A stretch of DNA of 58,614 nt. Source: Oscillospiraceae bacterium (GTDB taxonomy: Bacteria; Bacillota; Clostridia; Oscillospirales; Acutalibacteraceae). The notes beneath the pieces were generated by a model. It had not been told where the DNA came from and made no database searches. It worked only from the letters and a program-made list of their open reading frames with translations. The stretch covers positions 1 through 58,614 of the forward strand of contig CADBBH010000013.1 of the NCBI GenBank assembly GCA_902792905.1. Reading direction: 5' to 3'. Both the position numbers and the translations under genes were made by a program. Below are positions 43,379 through 52,739 of the stretch, piece after piece; position 1 is the first letter of the stretch, and each line of letters begins with the position of its first letter.

Positions 43379-44185
43379 TCATTTTTTGAAAATCGCTATA
43401 CCGAAAGCGGCGCAGGTTGTAAGCTTTTCAAGTTTTTCCGCCTTCTGCTGATCGTCTCTGCCGGTCTTGTAATAATACGGTGTCATACGGAAAAGATTCA
43501 TTATATCTTCGCTGTTATCAAGCGTTATTTCCCGCCTGATTTCACGGTATTCCGTCAGTTCAAAACCATCCTGCTCCGTATCGGGGCGCTCGTTGGGATA
43601 GGGATTCTCATAGATTGCTTCCTTGAGCGAAAATAGATGCTCCTCAAGAGGCATAACCTTAATAAGAATGCCGCCGGGCTTCAGGATTCTTTTGAATTCC
43701 GCCGGAGAATCGGGAGCAAAACAGCTGAGAATTATATCCGCTTTTCCGTCTTCAAACGGCAGGGCGGAAACACTCGCGGCGCAGAGCGGGAATCTTACGC
43801 CTCTCTTATAAGCGAATTCAAGTGCGTCCTTTGAAATATCCGCGCCGGCAGCCGAATATGACGGGAATACTCCGAGTATTGAGGATGAATAGTAGCATTC
43901 GCCGCAGCCCGCGTCAATCAGCAGGGCGTTCGCGGGAGCATATTCTGCGCATATGTCGCAGAGACCGTCGAGCAGGAATGAATAATAACCCTTCGAGAGA
44001 AAATCGCGCCTCGCCCTTATCATCAGGCGGTCGTCTCCGTGCCGCTTCGCCGATGAGGAATTCGAGCGCAGGAGATTGACATAGCCGTATTTAGATTTAT
44101 CAAAGCAATGATTGTTATCACATCTGTAAACCCCGTCATAAAGCTCAAGCGGCAGAGCGCATACCGGACAAATAAAATCAGCCAT
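43379..44185 (-). CDS. rlmA: RlmA-like 23S rRNA (guanine-N1) methyltransferase
   Basis: 268 aa. A zinc knuckle is at the N-terminus (Cys6, Cys9, Cys22, His26), followed by the family stretch KYGYVNLLRSNSSSAKRHGDD and a class I SAM-binding fold (LIDAGCGECYYSS, ADIILSCFAP). It methylates G745 or G748 of 23S rRNA depending on subgroup; which one cannot be told here. The start overlaps the previous gene by 8 bp. Confidence 0.85.
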   Translation of the reverse strand: MADFICPVCALPLELYDGVYRCDNNHCFDKSKYGYVNLLRSNSSSAKRHGDDRLMIRARRDFLSKGYYSFLLDGLCDICAEYAPANALLIDAGCGECYYSSSILGVFPSYSAAGADISKDALEFAYKRGVRFPLCAASVSALPFEDGKADIILSCFAPDSPAEFKRILKPGGILIKVMPLEEHLFSLKEAIYENPYPNERPDTEQDGFELTEYREIRREITLDNSEDIMNLFRMTPYYYKTGRDDQQKAEKLEKLTTCAAFGIAIFKK

Positions 44186-45056
44186 TTTCAGCCTTCATTT
44201 CTTCAATTCTTTTAATCATGGCTCTGCCCGTTGACGCCATGAATTTCATCGCTGCCGGCAGCAGTTCCTCGGGCATACCCGCAAAAAATCTGTCCGCCTC
44301 GAGCGTGAAATTCCCCGCGTAACCGATATCGGCGATTGCTTTCAGGACCGCTTCCCAGTCAAGCTTCGCGGTATAAGGCAGAGTGTGCAAATCGGATTTA
44401 TTGTCATTATCGTGAATATGGAAGCAGCCAATTTTCTTTCCCATTTCCCTTATCATTTCCTCAGGCTTTTCGCCGACAAGCCCGCAGTGGCCGACATCGA
44501 CACAGGCAGTGAAATATCTGCAGTCAAGCGAACCGAGGAGAGCTTTCAGCGTATCGGAACGCGCGCCCGTAATATTCGGGACGGGATTTCCGCGCCTGTC
44601 TGTTCCCCAGACGTTTTCAATTGCGATTTTTATACCGTTATCACTCGCGAGATGCTCAATTCTATTGAAAAAATCGATATTCTTCTCAAGCGGACGGCGC
44701 TTATAAAACACCGGGTGAACAACCATCAGTTTTATCCCGAGCATAGCCGAGATTTCAGCGCATCTCGCAAGTATATCAAGCATTTTCGAATTATAGATAA
44801 TATCCTTCTCTCTCCGGGAAGGGAACGGAGCGTGTGACTGCTCAAAGGTGACGCCGTATGAATCGGCGATGCTCTTCACCTTTTTTATATGCTCTTTGTA
44901 ATCGGGAGAATTGAGCCTGCAGTCGTCACCGTTTCTGCCGTTCATATGAAACATGGAATAATCTATTCCGTCAAAGCCGCTTTCGCAGATAAGACGGATT
45001 CCGTTAAACTCGCCGAGGCGGGCGTGTATTGTTTCCGTAGGAGTAACAAGCTTCAA
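44178..45056 (-). CDS. Xylose isomerase-like TIM-barrel protein
   Basis: About 292 aa. I prefer a TTG start at 45056 (LKLVTPTETIHARLGEFNGI), because GGCGGTGA lies just upstream and this start avoids a long overlap with recO. AP-endonuclease-2/sugar-isomerase fold with GFDGIDYSMFHMNG, KLMVVHPVFY, IAIENVWG, ACVDVGHCGL, GCFHIHDNDNKSD and FTLEADRF carrying the metal ligands. It is likely a sugar epimerase or isomerase rather than an endonuclease. It sits between recO and rlmA in a housekeeping operon. Confidence 0.8.
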   Translation of the reverse strand: MKLVTPTETIHARLGEFNGIRLICESGFDGIDYSMFHMNGRNGDDCRLNSPDYKEHIKKVKSIADSYGVTFEQSHAPFPSRREKDIIYNSKMLDILARCAEISAMLGIKLMVVHPVFYKRRPLEKNIDFFNRIEHLASDNGIKIAIENVWGTDRRGNPVPNITGARSDTLKALLGSLDCRYFTACVDVGHCGLVGEKPEEMIREMGKKIGCFHIHDNDNKSDLHTLPYTAKLDWEAVLKAIADIGYAGNFTLEADRFFAGMPEELLPAAMKFMASTGRAMIKRIEEMKAENG

Positions 45057-45069
45057 ATAATCACCGCCG

Positions 45070-45798
45070 TTACATAGATTTATAGAATTCAAGCGCCTTG
45101 TAGGTTTTTCCCGTGCGCGCAAGAAGATATTCCTCGCTTACCGCTTCAAGCATTCTCTCATCATCGGGAGAGAGCGTGAAAGAATATATTCGGTCAACGG
45201 GCGACATCGTTATATGTTTCAGCGCGGTAAGGACTCCCGGAGTGATAAGTTTGCCGTATTTTGAACATCCGCGGCAGGTGAATCTGCCCTGACTGACCGA
45301 GAAAAGTACATCGCCGGCAGGATTTGCTCCGCATACCGAACAGCCGGATAAATCGGGAGAATAACCTGCAAGGGAAATGAGTTTGAGCTCCGTCACCGCT
45401 TTGAGAAAAGCGGGGCTTCTCCTTCCGCTCTGGAGAAATGAGAGCGAGTTGAGAATCACCCTCAATGATTCGGGGGCAGGCTCGCCCTCGGGAATCAGTT
45501 CATATGCGAGCGAACAGAAATACTGGCCGAGCGACAGGAGCTTCAAATCCTGTCTCAGGCCGAAGAAAACCTCTTTCGCAACAGCAGAATTGACCGTATA
45601 TGACTCCTTGCCTGAATATATGGTGAATTCTCCGTAGCAGAGCGACTGCGACGCCGCCTGCATATTGCTCTTTGATTTGCTCGCCCTGTTGGCGAAGGCT
45701 CTTATCACGCCGTAATCGGCGGTCAGCAGCCAGAGCAGTCTGTCGCTCTCGCCCGTATCGGAAACCTTCAGTACGAGGGCATCGGTTACTATTGACAT
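45070..45798 (-). CDS. recO: DNA repair protein RecO
   Basis: About 242 aa; the ATG at 45798 follows GAGGTGTAAG, and the preceding TTG overlaps the era stop. OB fold at the N-terminus (VTDALVLKVSDTGESDRLLW, LLTADYGVIRAFANRASKSK), helical middle, and a zinc site (CSVCG...CRGC). It loads RecA onto SSB-coated DNA in the RecFOR pathway. It follows era, as in many Firmicutes. Confidence 0.93.
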   Translation of the reverse strand: MSIVTDALVLKVSDTGESDRLLWLLTADYGVIRAFANRASKSKSNMQAASQSLCYGEFTIYSGKESYTVNSAVAKEVFFGLRQDLKLLSLGQYFCSLAYELIPEGEPAPESLRVILNSLSFLQSGRRSPAFLKAVTELKLISLAGYSPDLSGCSVCGANPAGDVLFSVSQGRFTCRGCSKYGKLITPGVLTALKHITMSPVDRIYSFTLSPDDERMLEAVSEEYLLARTGKTYKALEFYKSM

Positions 45799-45806
45799 CT
45801 TACACC

Positions 45807-46694
45807 TCAATCAAGGCCGAAATTATGAATAAGCCCTTCGCGGTTTCGCCAGTCCTCTTTCACCTTGACCCAGCACTGAAGATTGACTCTGCAGCCGAAG
45901 AACGCTTCCATATCCTGCCTTGCCCTTGTGGAAATCTTTTTAAGCATCTCGCCCTTTTTGCCGATAATAATGCCCTTGTGAGTTTCCTTTTCGCAGTAGA
46001 TTGTCGCCTCAACATCCATTAAATCAGTCTGCGGTCTGTCACGCATTTTTTCTATCGAGACAGCGACTCCGTGGGGCACCTCCTTATCGAGCAGAAGCAG
46101 CATCTTTTCTCGGATAAGCTCCGCCGCGATAACCCTCTCGGGCTGGTCGGTCAGAGTGTCGTCGGGGAAGAAATGCGGAGATTCAAGCGCAAGTTTTTCA
46201 AGCTCTTCGATAATTATATCGACATTCTCGCCTGTCTTCGCGCTCACGGGCACCACCGCCTCAAAATCATAAGCGGAGGTGAGCCTGATGATTTTCTTCA
46301 TCAGCTCCTCTTTATCCTTTACGGTATCCGTCTTGTTGATTGCGAGCACAACAGGCGCCTTCTCTTTTTTGAGGCGGGCGAGGAGCTCTGTCTCCGCCTC
46401 TCTTATATCGCCCTCGGGCTCGGTAACAAAAAGGCAGGCATCCATTCCGCTGATGCCTTCGCCTATCTGCCTTATCATCTTCTGACCGAGCACATTCTTG
46501 GGCCTGTGATAACCGGGAGTATCGGTAAAGACAAACTGCGTCTCTCCCTTTGTGAGCACTCCCGTAATCTTGGTCCTCGTAGTCTGCGGTTTCTTTGTGA
46601 CGATGGCGACCTTGCTGCCGAGAATTCTGTTGAGCAGCGAGGATTTGCCCACATTCGGGCAGCCCACTATCGCCGTAAATACAGTCTTAGTCAT
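45807..46694 (-). CDS. era: GTPase Era
   Basis: 295 aa. GTPase motifs GCPNVGKSS (11-19), FTDTPGYHRP and NKTDTV, and a C-terminal KH domain (IIIGKKGEMLKKISTRAR). It binds the 3' end of 16S rRNA during 30S assembly. It starts 1 bp after dgkA ends and is coupled to recO. Confidence 0.97.
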   Translation of the reverse strand: MTKTVFTAIVGCPNVGKSSLLNRILGSKVAIVTKKPQTTRTKITGVLTKGETQFVFTDTPGYHRPKNVLGQKMIRQIGEGISGMDACLFVTEPEGDIREAETELLARLKKEKAPVVLAINKTDTVKDKEELMKKIIRLTSAYDFEAVVPVSAKTGENVDIIIEELEKLALESPHFFPDDTLTDQPERVIAAELIREKMLLLLDKEVPHGVAVSIEKMRDRPQTDLMDVEATIYCEKETHKGIIIGKKGEMLKKISTRARQDMEAFFGCRVNLQCWVKVKEDWRNREGLIHNFGLD

Positions 46695-46695
46695 C

Positions 46696-47199
46696 CTACT
46701 TATTCTCCGTTTTCATTTCCTGCTCATTGCCCTGCCTCTTTTTACCGTGAAAGATGAAGAAAAGAGACAGGATAATGCTTAAAATCAAAATTGCAAAAAC
46801 CCATAAATGAGATTTGTAGTATTCAAACATTGCCCTGAATGCTTCGGGCTGCCACATGATTATTATTCCGCACACAACCGACGCGATTGCGGCAATCAGC
46901 ACCGCGCCCGCTGCCGTATCCTTTGCAACCCGCGCGAGCTCCGTTATCTCCTTGGAGGTCTGGTCTACTGCCCTCTCTATTGCGGTATTGACCGCCTCGA
47001 GCGACATCACAAGAGCGCACAGAGCAATCAGCACTGCAAACTCCGTTTTGTTTATTTCAAAGAAATCAAAAACAGTCAGGAAGCCGAACATATAGACCGT
47101 AAAAGTCAGATGAATGCGCATATTGCGCTCTTTTGCGAGGCAGTAGGCAATTCCTCTGCCGGCATATACAAATCCTTTGAGAAAGCTTTTCACTGTCAA
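46696..47199 (-). CDS. dgkA: Diacylglycerol/undecaprenol kinase
   Basis: 167 aa, longer than the usual 120-130. N-terminal family motifs FVYAGRGIAYCLAKERNMRIH and LEAVNTAIERAVDQTS, KDTAAGAVLI, with three membrane helices. A fourth helix and a basic tail (about 130-167) are extra. It phosphorylates a lipid alcohol, undecaprenol in Gram-positives, to recycle the cell-wall carrier. It overlaps the ybeY stop by 4 bp. Confidence 0.92.
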   Translation of the reverse strand: MTVKSFLKGFVYAGRGIAYCLAKERNMRIHLTFTVYMFGFLTVFDFFEINKTEFAVLIALCALVMSLEAVNTAIERAVDQTSKEITELARVAKDTAAGAVLIAAIASVVCGIIIMWQPEAFRAMFEYYKSHLWVFAILILSIILSLFFIFHGKKRQGNEQEMKTENK

Positions 47200-47696
47200 T
47201 TCCCCATATAGTAAGTTTCGTTTCTTTTGAGGCCGAGCTTAGTCAGCACGGTCTCTTCCTTTTCTCTCATCCTGACCTCCTCAAGCCCGCCGTTGACATG
47301 GTCATAGCCGAGCAGATGAAGCATTGAGTGGACTGTGAGAAAACCGATTTCGCGCTGCAGAGTATGCCCGTATTCCTCCGCCTGCGCCTCGGCGTGGTCT
47401 ATCGAAATGACTATATCGCCGAGAATTTTCGCGCCCGTATCGTGATTGATATCGTATTCGCCGTTTTCGCCGAGCGGGAAAGAGAGAACATCGGTCGATT
47501 TATCAATGTTCCTGTATTGTTTGTTGAGTTCGCGGATACGCACGTCATCGGTAAATGTGACGCTGACCTCGGCCGGTCCGTCGAAAAGCTCGTTGACAAG
47601 AACTGCGGTGCAGCAGCGTCTGACAAGCATTCTCACACCCGTAGGAACGATGACATTGTCATCCTTTGAGATTATGACTCTGACTCCGGAATTCAT
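47196..47696 (-). CDS. ybeY: Endoribonuclease YbeY
   Basis: 166 aa. The zinc motif HSMLHLLGYDH (His123, His127, His133) and LNKQYRNIDKSTDVLSFP identify it. It functions in 16S rRNA 3' end maturation and ribosome quality control. It overlaps phoH by 4 bp. Confidence 0.96.
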   Translation of the reverse strand: MNSGVRVIISKDDNVIVPTGVRMLVRRCCTAVLVNELFDGPAEVSVTFTDDVRIRELNKQYRNIDKSTDVLSFPLGENGEYDINHDTGAKILGDIVISIDHAEAQAEEYGHTLQREIGFLTVHSMLHLLGYDHVNGGLEEVRMREKEETVLTKLGLKRNETYYMGN

Positions 47697-48658
47697 TTTT
47701 TCCTCTTCTTCTCCTCTACTTTATCATATGCCTTGATGATATCCTGAACAAGGCGGTGGCGGACTACGTCTTTTTCGCTGAATCTGGTAATGCCTATGCC
47801 CTCGATATTCTTAAGAATCGCGAGCGCCTCCTTGAGGCCGGATTTCTTGCCGTCCGGCAAGTCAATCTGAGTAATATCGCCCGTGACGACCATCTTGGAA
47901 TTGAAACCGAGACGGGTAAGGAACATCTTCATCTGTTCGCTGGTGGTATTCTGAGCTTCATCTAGGATTATGAAGCTGTCATCAAGGGTTCTGCCTCTCA
48001 TATAGGCGAGCGGGGCAACCTCGATATCGCCTCTCTCCTGATGCTTCTGGAAGCTTTCGGCGCCGAGCATATCAAAAAGGGCATCATAGAGCGGGCGCAG
48101 ATAAGGATCAACCTTCTGCTGCAGATCTCCGGGAAGGAAGCCGAGCTTTTCGCCGGCCTCGACAGCGGGGCGCGTGAGGATGATTCTGTTTACCTCCTTC
48201 GCCCTGAAAGCGGTGACCGCCATGGCAACCGCGAGATAGGTCTTGCCCGTGCCCGCAGGCCCTACGCCGAGAGTTACGGTATTGCTGCGGATATTCTCAA
48301 TATATCTTTTCTGCCCGAGTGTCTTCTGCTTAATCGGCTTGCCTTTCGCGGAAATGCAGACGCAGTCGGCCGTCATCTTATCCAGCTTGTCATCATTACC
48401 CTCTTTTACGAGCGCTATGACGTAGCGGACATTTTGATCGCTCAGCGATTCGCCGCGGTTGATGAGAGTCAGCAGACCATTTATAGCCCTGATGCCGAGC
48501 CCGACATTCTCCGCCTCGCCGGTGACCTTGAGCTCCGAGCCGCGGCTGATTACATTCACCGAGAATTCCTTCTCGATAAGCTTTATATTCTCATCGAACG
48601 AGCCGAAGAGCGAAACCGCCTGCTCCATTCTGTCAACATTTATAATCTGCTCAAACAT
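47693..48658 (-). CDS. phoH: PhoH-like ATPase
   Basis: 321 aa. Short N-terminal KH-like part, then a P-loop ATPase core: GPAGTGKT (133-140), LTRPAVEAGEKLGFLPGD, FIILDEAQNTTSEQMKMF. It is usually encoded with ybeY and thought to act as an RNA helicase or RNase partner. It is the first gene of the nine-gene leftward operon. Confidence 0.94.
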   Translation of the reverse strand: MFEQIINVDRMEQAVSLFGSFDENIKLIEKEFSVNVISRGSELKVTGEAENVGLGIRAINGLLTLINRGESLSDQNVRYVIALVKEGNDDKLDKMTADCVCISAKGKPIKQKTLGQKRYIENIRSNTVTLGVGPAGTGKTYLAVAMAVTAFRAKEVNRIILTRPAVEAGEKLGFLPGDLQQKVDPYLRPLYDALFDMLGAESFQKHQERGDIEVAPLAYMRGRTLDDSFIILDEAQNTTSEQMKMFLTRLGFNSKMVVTGDITQIDLPDGKKSGLKEALAILKNIEGIGITRFSEKDVVRHRLVQDIIKAYDKVEEKKRKK

Positions 48659-48690
48659 ACCTTTCCCCCGATTATAATTATTCAGTATGT

Positions 48691-48719
48691 ATTATAACTC
48701 AAATGCGCCGTAATGTCTA
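48691..48719 (-). promoter_or_regulatory. Promoter of the phoH operon
   Basis: On the minus strand TAGACA (48714-48719), 17 bp, TATAAT (48691-48696). Confidence 0.6.
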
Positions 48720-48747
48720 TATTCTTATAAAGTTTATTTTATTTATA

Positions 48748-48776
48748 TTGACATTTACTTCTATAAACAGTAAAAT
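48748..48776 (+). promoter_or_regulatory. Promoter of the FHA-mutS2 operon
   Basis: TTGACA (48748-48753), 17 bp, TAAAAT (48771-48776). It is divergent from the phoH promoter. Confidence 0.65.
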
Positions 48777-48812
48777 TATAATGAGTAAATTTGTGCTTGC
48801 GAGGACAATGAT

Positions 48813-49202
48813 ATGAACGAAAATCTGACCGATATTATGCGGTATTCGCTGCCGATACTCGCGATAATAATTCTCGCGCTCTGCGTTATGGCCCTGCTTC
48901 GGCGCAGAAGCCCCTCGCTCGGGAATGTGCAGCTGATAAACACCGTCAATGCGGATAACTATATGATTACGAGCAGGGAGACTTCCATAGGCAGTTTCAA
49001 GGACTGCGATATTATTCTCAATTACCCGACCGTTTCAAGGCATCACGCCGTCATTTCCTGCGGCAGGGACGCCTGGTATATAAAGCCTATCACAAAGGAT
49101 GACATCGTTTTTGTGAACGGCGGACGGATTGAAAAGCAGACAATAATCACTGCGGGCGATAAGATAACTCTCGGCAAAATCGATTTGCTGTTTGTAAGAT
49201 AA
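48813..49202 (+). CDS. Membrane-anchored FHA-domain protein
   Basis: 129 aa. One N-terminal membrane helix (about 11-28, LPILAIIILALCVMALL) and an FHA domain (about 48-125: TSIGSFKDCDIILN, TVSRHHAVI, VFVNGGRIEK). FHA domains bind phosphothreonine, so this is probably a membrane reader of Ser/Thr kinase signalling. It is followed after 11 bp by another membrane protein gene and then mutS2. Confidence 0.85.
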   Translation: MNENLTDIMRYSLPILAIIILALCVMALLRRRSPSLGNVQLINTVNADNYMITSRETSIGSFKDCDIILNYPTVSRHHAVISCGRDAWYIKPITKDDIVFVNGGRIEKQTIITAGDKITLGKIDLLFVR

Positions 49203-49213
49203 CGGAGGCAGCT

Positions 49214-50128
49214 ATGGCTAAAAGAAGAAAGAAAAACAGAGCGGCTCTGCCGGTCGGAATAATCGTAATTATTTTTGCGCTGATAGGGCTTATCGCCGTA
49301 ATCGGCGCGACTGTGAGATTCATAAAAGCAAAGGCGGATGACACTGCCGCTAAGGCAAGATACGAAGAGATGCTCAAGCCCGTTGTCATGTTTGACCCCG
49401 ACCCGTTTGACGACCTGACTCAGGCGAATAAATCGCAACTTCTCTACAGCGCGATATGGTCGCTTCTCAGCGATGAGGCGGGAATGAGCAAATATCCGTA
49501 TTCACAGGGCGAAACTATAGGTATCCTCGTGCCTCAGGCGGATATCGAGAAGGCGTTCACCGGCCTTTACGGAAATGAAATCGACCTTGCCTCCCTGCAT
49601 TCATCAATAGACATGAGCGGATACGATATCACCTATGATGCGGCGCAGAAGAGCTATATTCTCCCGATTACAGGCGTTGAGGCGATTTATACTCCTCAGG
49701 TTATCGGCATAGACAAACAGGGTACAAGCGTAATTCTCAATGTCGGATATATAGCAAACAAGGCGTGGGCGGATATAAACGGCGGCGAATTCACCGCACC
49801 CGAGCCCGATAAATATATGAAAATCACGCTCAGAGAGAGAAACGGCGATATATATGTTTCTTCCATCCAGGCGGCCGACAATCAGGAAATAGCAAAGCAG
49901 CTCAAATCCACGACTCAGGTTGTGACCGAGCCGCCGGCAACCACGGAGAATACGACCGTTCCCGAAGAAATGACGGATGAAATCACCGATGAATCCGTGA
50001 GCGAAACAGAGCTTCAGACCGATGAATACGGTAACCCCGTAACAGAAGAGAATACCGAAAACGCGACGGATATCACCGGCGAAAGCTTACCGGATACCGA
50101 AAGCACAACTTCTTATTACGGTTTTTAA
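49214..50128 (+). CDS. Single-pass membrane protein of unknown function
   Basis: 304 aa. A Lys/Arg-rich start (MAKRRKKNRAALPVG) and one membrane helix (about 14-37) are followed by an extracellular domain of about 190 residues that I do not recognise, then an acidic Thr/Glu-rich tail (about 235-304). GGAGG precedes the ATG. The position between the FHA and mutS2 genes suggests co-expression with the FHA protein. Confidence 0.75.
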   Translation: MAKRRKKNRAALPVGIIVIIFALIGLIAVIGATVRFIKAKADDTAAKARYEEMLKPVVMFDPDPFDDLTQANKSQLLYSAIWSLLSDEAGMSKYPYSQGETIGILVPQADIEKAFTGLYGNEIDLASLHSSIDMSGYDITYDAAQKSYILPITGVEAIYTPQVIGIDKQGTSVILNVGYIANKAWADINGGEFTAPEPDKYMKITLRERNGDIYVSSIQAADNQEIAKQLKSTTQVVTEPPATTENTTVPEEMTDEITDESVSETELQTDEYGNPVTEENTENATDITGESLPDTESTTSYYGF

Positions 50129-50147
50129 CTGACCGGAAGGAAACACA

Positions 50148-52538
50148 ATGGAATTATTTGAAAGAAATTCAAAGGCGCTGGAATTTGACAAGGTGCTTGA
50201 AAAGCTCGCTGAATTCACGGGATGCGAGGACGCGAGATATGAGGCTCTTCATCTGAAGCCCGAAACGGATATCAATCTCGCGAAGGCGCTTCTCGCCTCT
50301 ACCCTCGACGCGCATACCCTGCTTGCGAGATTCGGCGGTCCTTCATTCGGCGGACTGAAAAACGTAAATAACGCCCTTGCCAGAGCTGCCGCGGGAAGCG
50401 TTCTCAACACACGTGAACTGCTCGACATAGGCGAGGTTCTGCGCGTTATCCGTTCCCTCTCGCAGTGGAGAGCATCGAATTCGGGAGTAGCAAGTTCCCT
50501 CGATACGCTTTTCAACGCGCTGACTCCTAATAAATTCCTCGAAAGCGCCATTTTCACGGCGATTACCGCGGAGGACGAAATTGCCGACAAGGCCTCACCT
50601 CTGCTTGCGGATATAAGAAGAAAAATCAGAATTCAGGAAGCGGGAGTGCGCGAAAAGCTCGATAAGCTTACCCGCTCCTCAGCAATGTCCAAATATCTGC
50701 AGGAAAACATCGTCACGCAGAGAAACGGCAGATATGTGGTGCCGGTTAAAAATGAATACAGAAGCGAGGTGCCCGGCCTCGTTCACGATACGTCATCGAG
50801 CGGCGCGACGGTTTTCGTTGAGCCGATGGCGGTAGTTGAAGCAAATAACGAAATCAAGGTTCTCAAATCCAAGGAGCGCGAGGAAATAGACAGAATTCTC
50901 GCCGACCTCTCATCCCAGGCGGGAGATTTCGCGCAGGGCATCAAGGACAGCTATGAATGCGCGGTCGAAATCAATCTTATTTTCGCGAAGGCGCAGTATG
51001 CTTATTCTCTCAAGGCGAGCCCCGCAATCATAAATGATAAGGGCATAATTAACCTCAGGGGCGCAAGGCACCCGCTGCTCGACGCGAAGAAGGCAGTTCC
51101 TGTCGATATTTCGCTCGGCAAAGACTTCGACACTCTCGTCATAACAGGTCCGAACACCGGCGGCAAAACGGTATCCATCAAAACTCTCGGACTGCTCACG
51201 ATGATGACAATGTGCGGGCTTATGATACCCGCGGCCGACAGAAGCGAGATTTCGGTATTTGACGAAATACTCGTGGATATAGGCGACGAGCAGAGCATTG
51301 AGCAGTCGCTCTCAACCTTCTCCGCACATATGAAAACAATAGTCGAGATACTCGGCGCGGCGGATGAAAAATCACTGGTGCTTATAGATGAGCTCGGCGC
51401 AGGCACCGATCCCGTAGAGGGCGCGGCGCTCGCCATGGCTGTTCTCGAGCAGCTCCACGCTCAGGGCGCGAAAGTCGCAGCAACAACGCATTATGCGGAG
51501 CTTAAAGCTTATGCTCTCGACACACCGAGAGTTGAGAACGGCTGCTGCGAATTCGATATAAAAACTCTGCGACCGACCTATCGCCTGCTGATAGGCGTGC
51601 CCGGCAAATCAAATGCTCTCGCGATAAGCAAGCGCCTGGGTCTCGGAGAAAGCGTGATAGCAAGAGCAAACGAGCTCGTCTCCGCGGAAAACAGGGAGTT
51701 TGAGAATGTAGTTGACCGCCTTGAGGAAACCCGCCGCAAAATGGAGGGCGAATACGAGAGCGCGAAAGAGCTTTCGGAAAAGGCAAAGCGCGACAGCGAA
51801 GACGCCGAGAAGAAGAAGCGGGAAATCGCCGAACTGCGCGAAAAAGAACTGGAAAAAGCGCGCGGACAGGCGCTCAGGATAGTTGAGCAGGCAAAGCGCG
51901 AGGCGCAGGCGCTGCTTATGGAGCTTGACAAGCTCAGAAAAGAGCAGGCAAAGACAAAGGACTACACAGAACTTGCCAAAAAGGCAAAATCCACGATAAG
52001 AAGAGGACTCGGGGCGATTGATTCCGCGACCGATCCGGTAATTGAGCAGGATGACGATGAGGATTATGTTCTTCCGCGTCACGTAATCGCGGGCGACAAT
52101 GTAATCATCCGCTCGCTCGGCAAGAGCGCAAAAGTAATCTCCCCCGCCGATAAAAGCGGAAATGTGGAGGTGCTGGCCGGCTCCGCGAAAATGAGGGTCA
52201 AAGAATCCGACCTCAAACTCACCGAAGCCGCCCCACAGAAGAAACCGGTATCGTCAACTCCGAAGATTCAGGGCGAGAGCCGATTGAATATGGCTCCCGA
52301 AACACGGCTCGATCTGCGCGGGATGAGCGTTGATGACTGCCTGATTGAGCTTGACAGATTCATCGACCATTCTCTGAGAACCGGTCTTTCCGAGTTCACG
52401 ATAGTTCACGGCAAGGGCACGGGCGCTCTCAGAAGCGCTGTAACAAGGTATCTCAAATCCTCTCCCTACGTAAAATCCAGCCGGCTCGGCGTTTACGGCG
52501 AGGGAGAAGACGGCGTGACCATCGTAATTCTGAAATAA
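50148..52538 (+). CDS. mutS2: Endonuclease MutS2
   Basis: 796 aa. MutS-like ATPase with Walker A GPNTGGKTVS (near 332), signature STFSAHMKTIVEIL, Walker B LVLIDELGAGTDPVEGAALA, a long coiled coil (about 510-620), and a C-terminal Smr nuclease domain (LDLRGMSVDDCLIELDRFID, IVHGKGTGALR). MutS2 limits recombination and rescues collided ribosomes in Firmicutes. The length is normal. It is the last gene of the FHA unit. Confidence 0.96.
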   Translation: MELFERNSKALEFDKVLEKLAEFTGCEDARYEALHLKPETDINLAKALLASTLDAHTLLARFGGPSFGGLKNVNNALARAAAGSVLNTRELLDIGEVLRVIRSLSQWRASNSGVASSLDTLFNALTPNKFLESAIFTAITAEDEIADKASPLLADIRRKIRIQEAGVREKLDKLTRSSAMSKYLQENIVTQRNGRYVVPVKNEYRSEVPGLVHDTSSSGATVFVEPMAVVEANNEIKVLKSKEREEIDRILADLSSQAGDFAQGIKDSYECAVEINLIFAKAQYAYSLKASPAIINDKGIINLRGARHPLLDAKKAVPVDISLGKDFDTLVITGPNTGGKTVSIKTLGLLTMMTMCGLMIPAADRSEISVFDEILVDIGDEQSIEQSLSTFSAHMKTIVEILGAADEKSLVLIDELGAGTDPVEGAALAMAVLEQLHAQGAKVAATTHYAELKAYALDTPRVENGCCEFDIKTLRPTYRLLIGVPGKSNALAISKRLGLGESVIARANELVSAENREFENVVDRLEETRRKMEGEYESAKELSEKAKRDSEDAEKKKREIAELREKELEKARGQALRIVEQAKREAQALLMELDKLRKEQAKTKDYTELAKKAKSTIRRGLGAIDSATDPVIEQDDDEDYVLPRHVIAGDNVIIRSLGKSAKVISPADKSGNVEVLAGSAKMRVKESDLKLTEAAPQKKPVSSTPKIQGESRLNMAPETRLDLRGMSVDDCLIELDRFIDHSLRTGLSEFTIVHGKGTGALRSAVTRYLKSSPYVKSSRLGVYGEGEDGVTIVILK

Positions 52539-52739
52539 GCAATGCCTGTAAAGTGTCATTCCTTTACATATTGCCGATTTCACGCCGGAAAAATAATTTT
52601 CACACTGCTGAAGTGAATTGCGGGATATATATTGCGGTCGGTATCCGTTCCGAACACAATTTGTAGTGAATTCACGTTGATTCACAGTGTTTACCACATT
52701 CTTAAGTGAAAAACACGCTGAAGATTACAAAATTTTTTC
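52539..52739. repeat. Intergenic stretch with seven GTGAA/TTCAC motifs
   Basis: TTCAC occurs at 52579, 52599, 52671 and 52681, and GTGAA at 52613, 52666 and 52706; two copies join as the palindrome GTGAATTCAC (52666-52675). A small hairpin, TGTAAAG...CTTTACA, lies just after mutS2. No gene or known RNA is recognised here. Confidence 0.55.

Noticed and set aside
52539-52739. Possible SRP (4.5S/6S) RNA gene near ffh
   Set aside because: No GGAAG tetraloop-type SRP core is visible; the stretch only shows short GTGAA/TTCAC motifs and a small hairpin.
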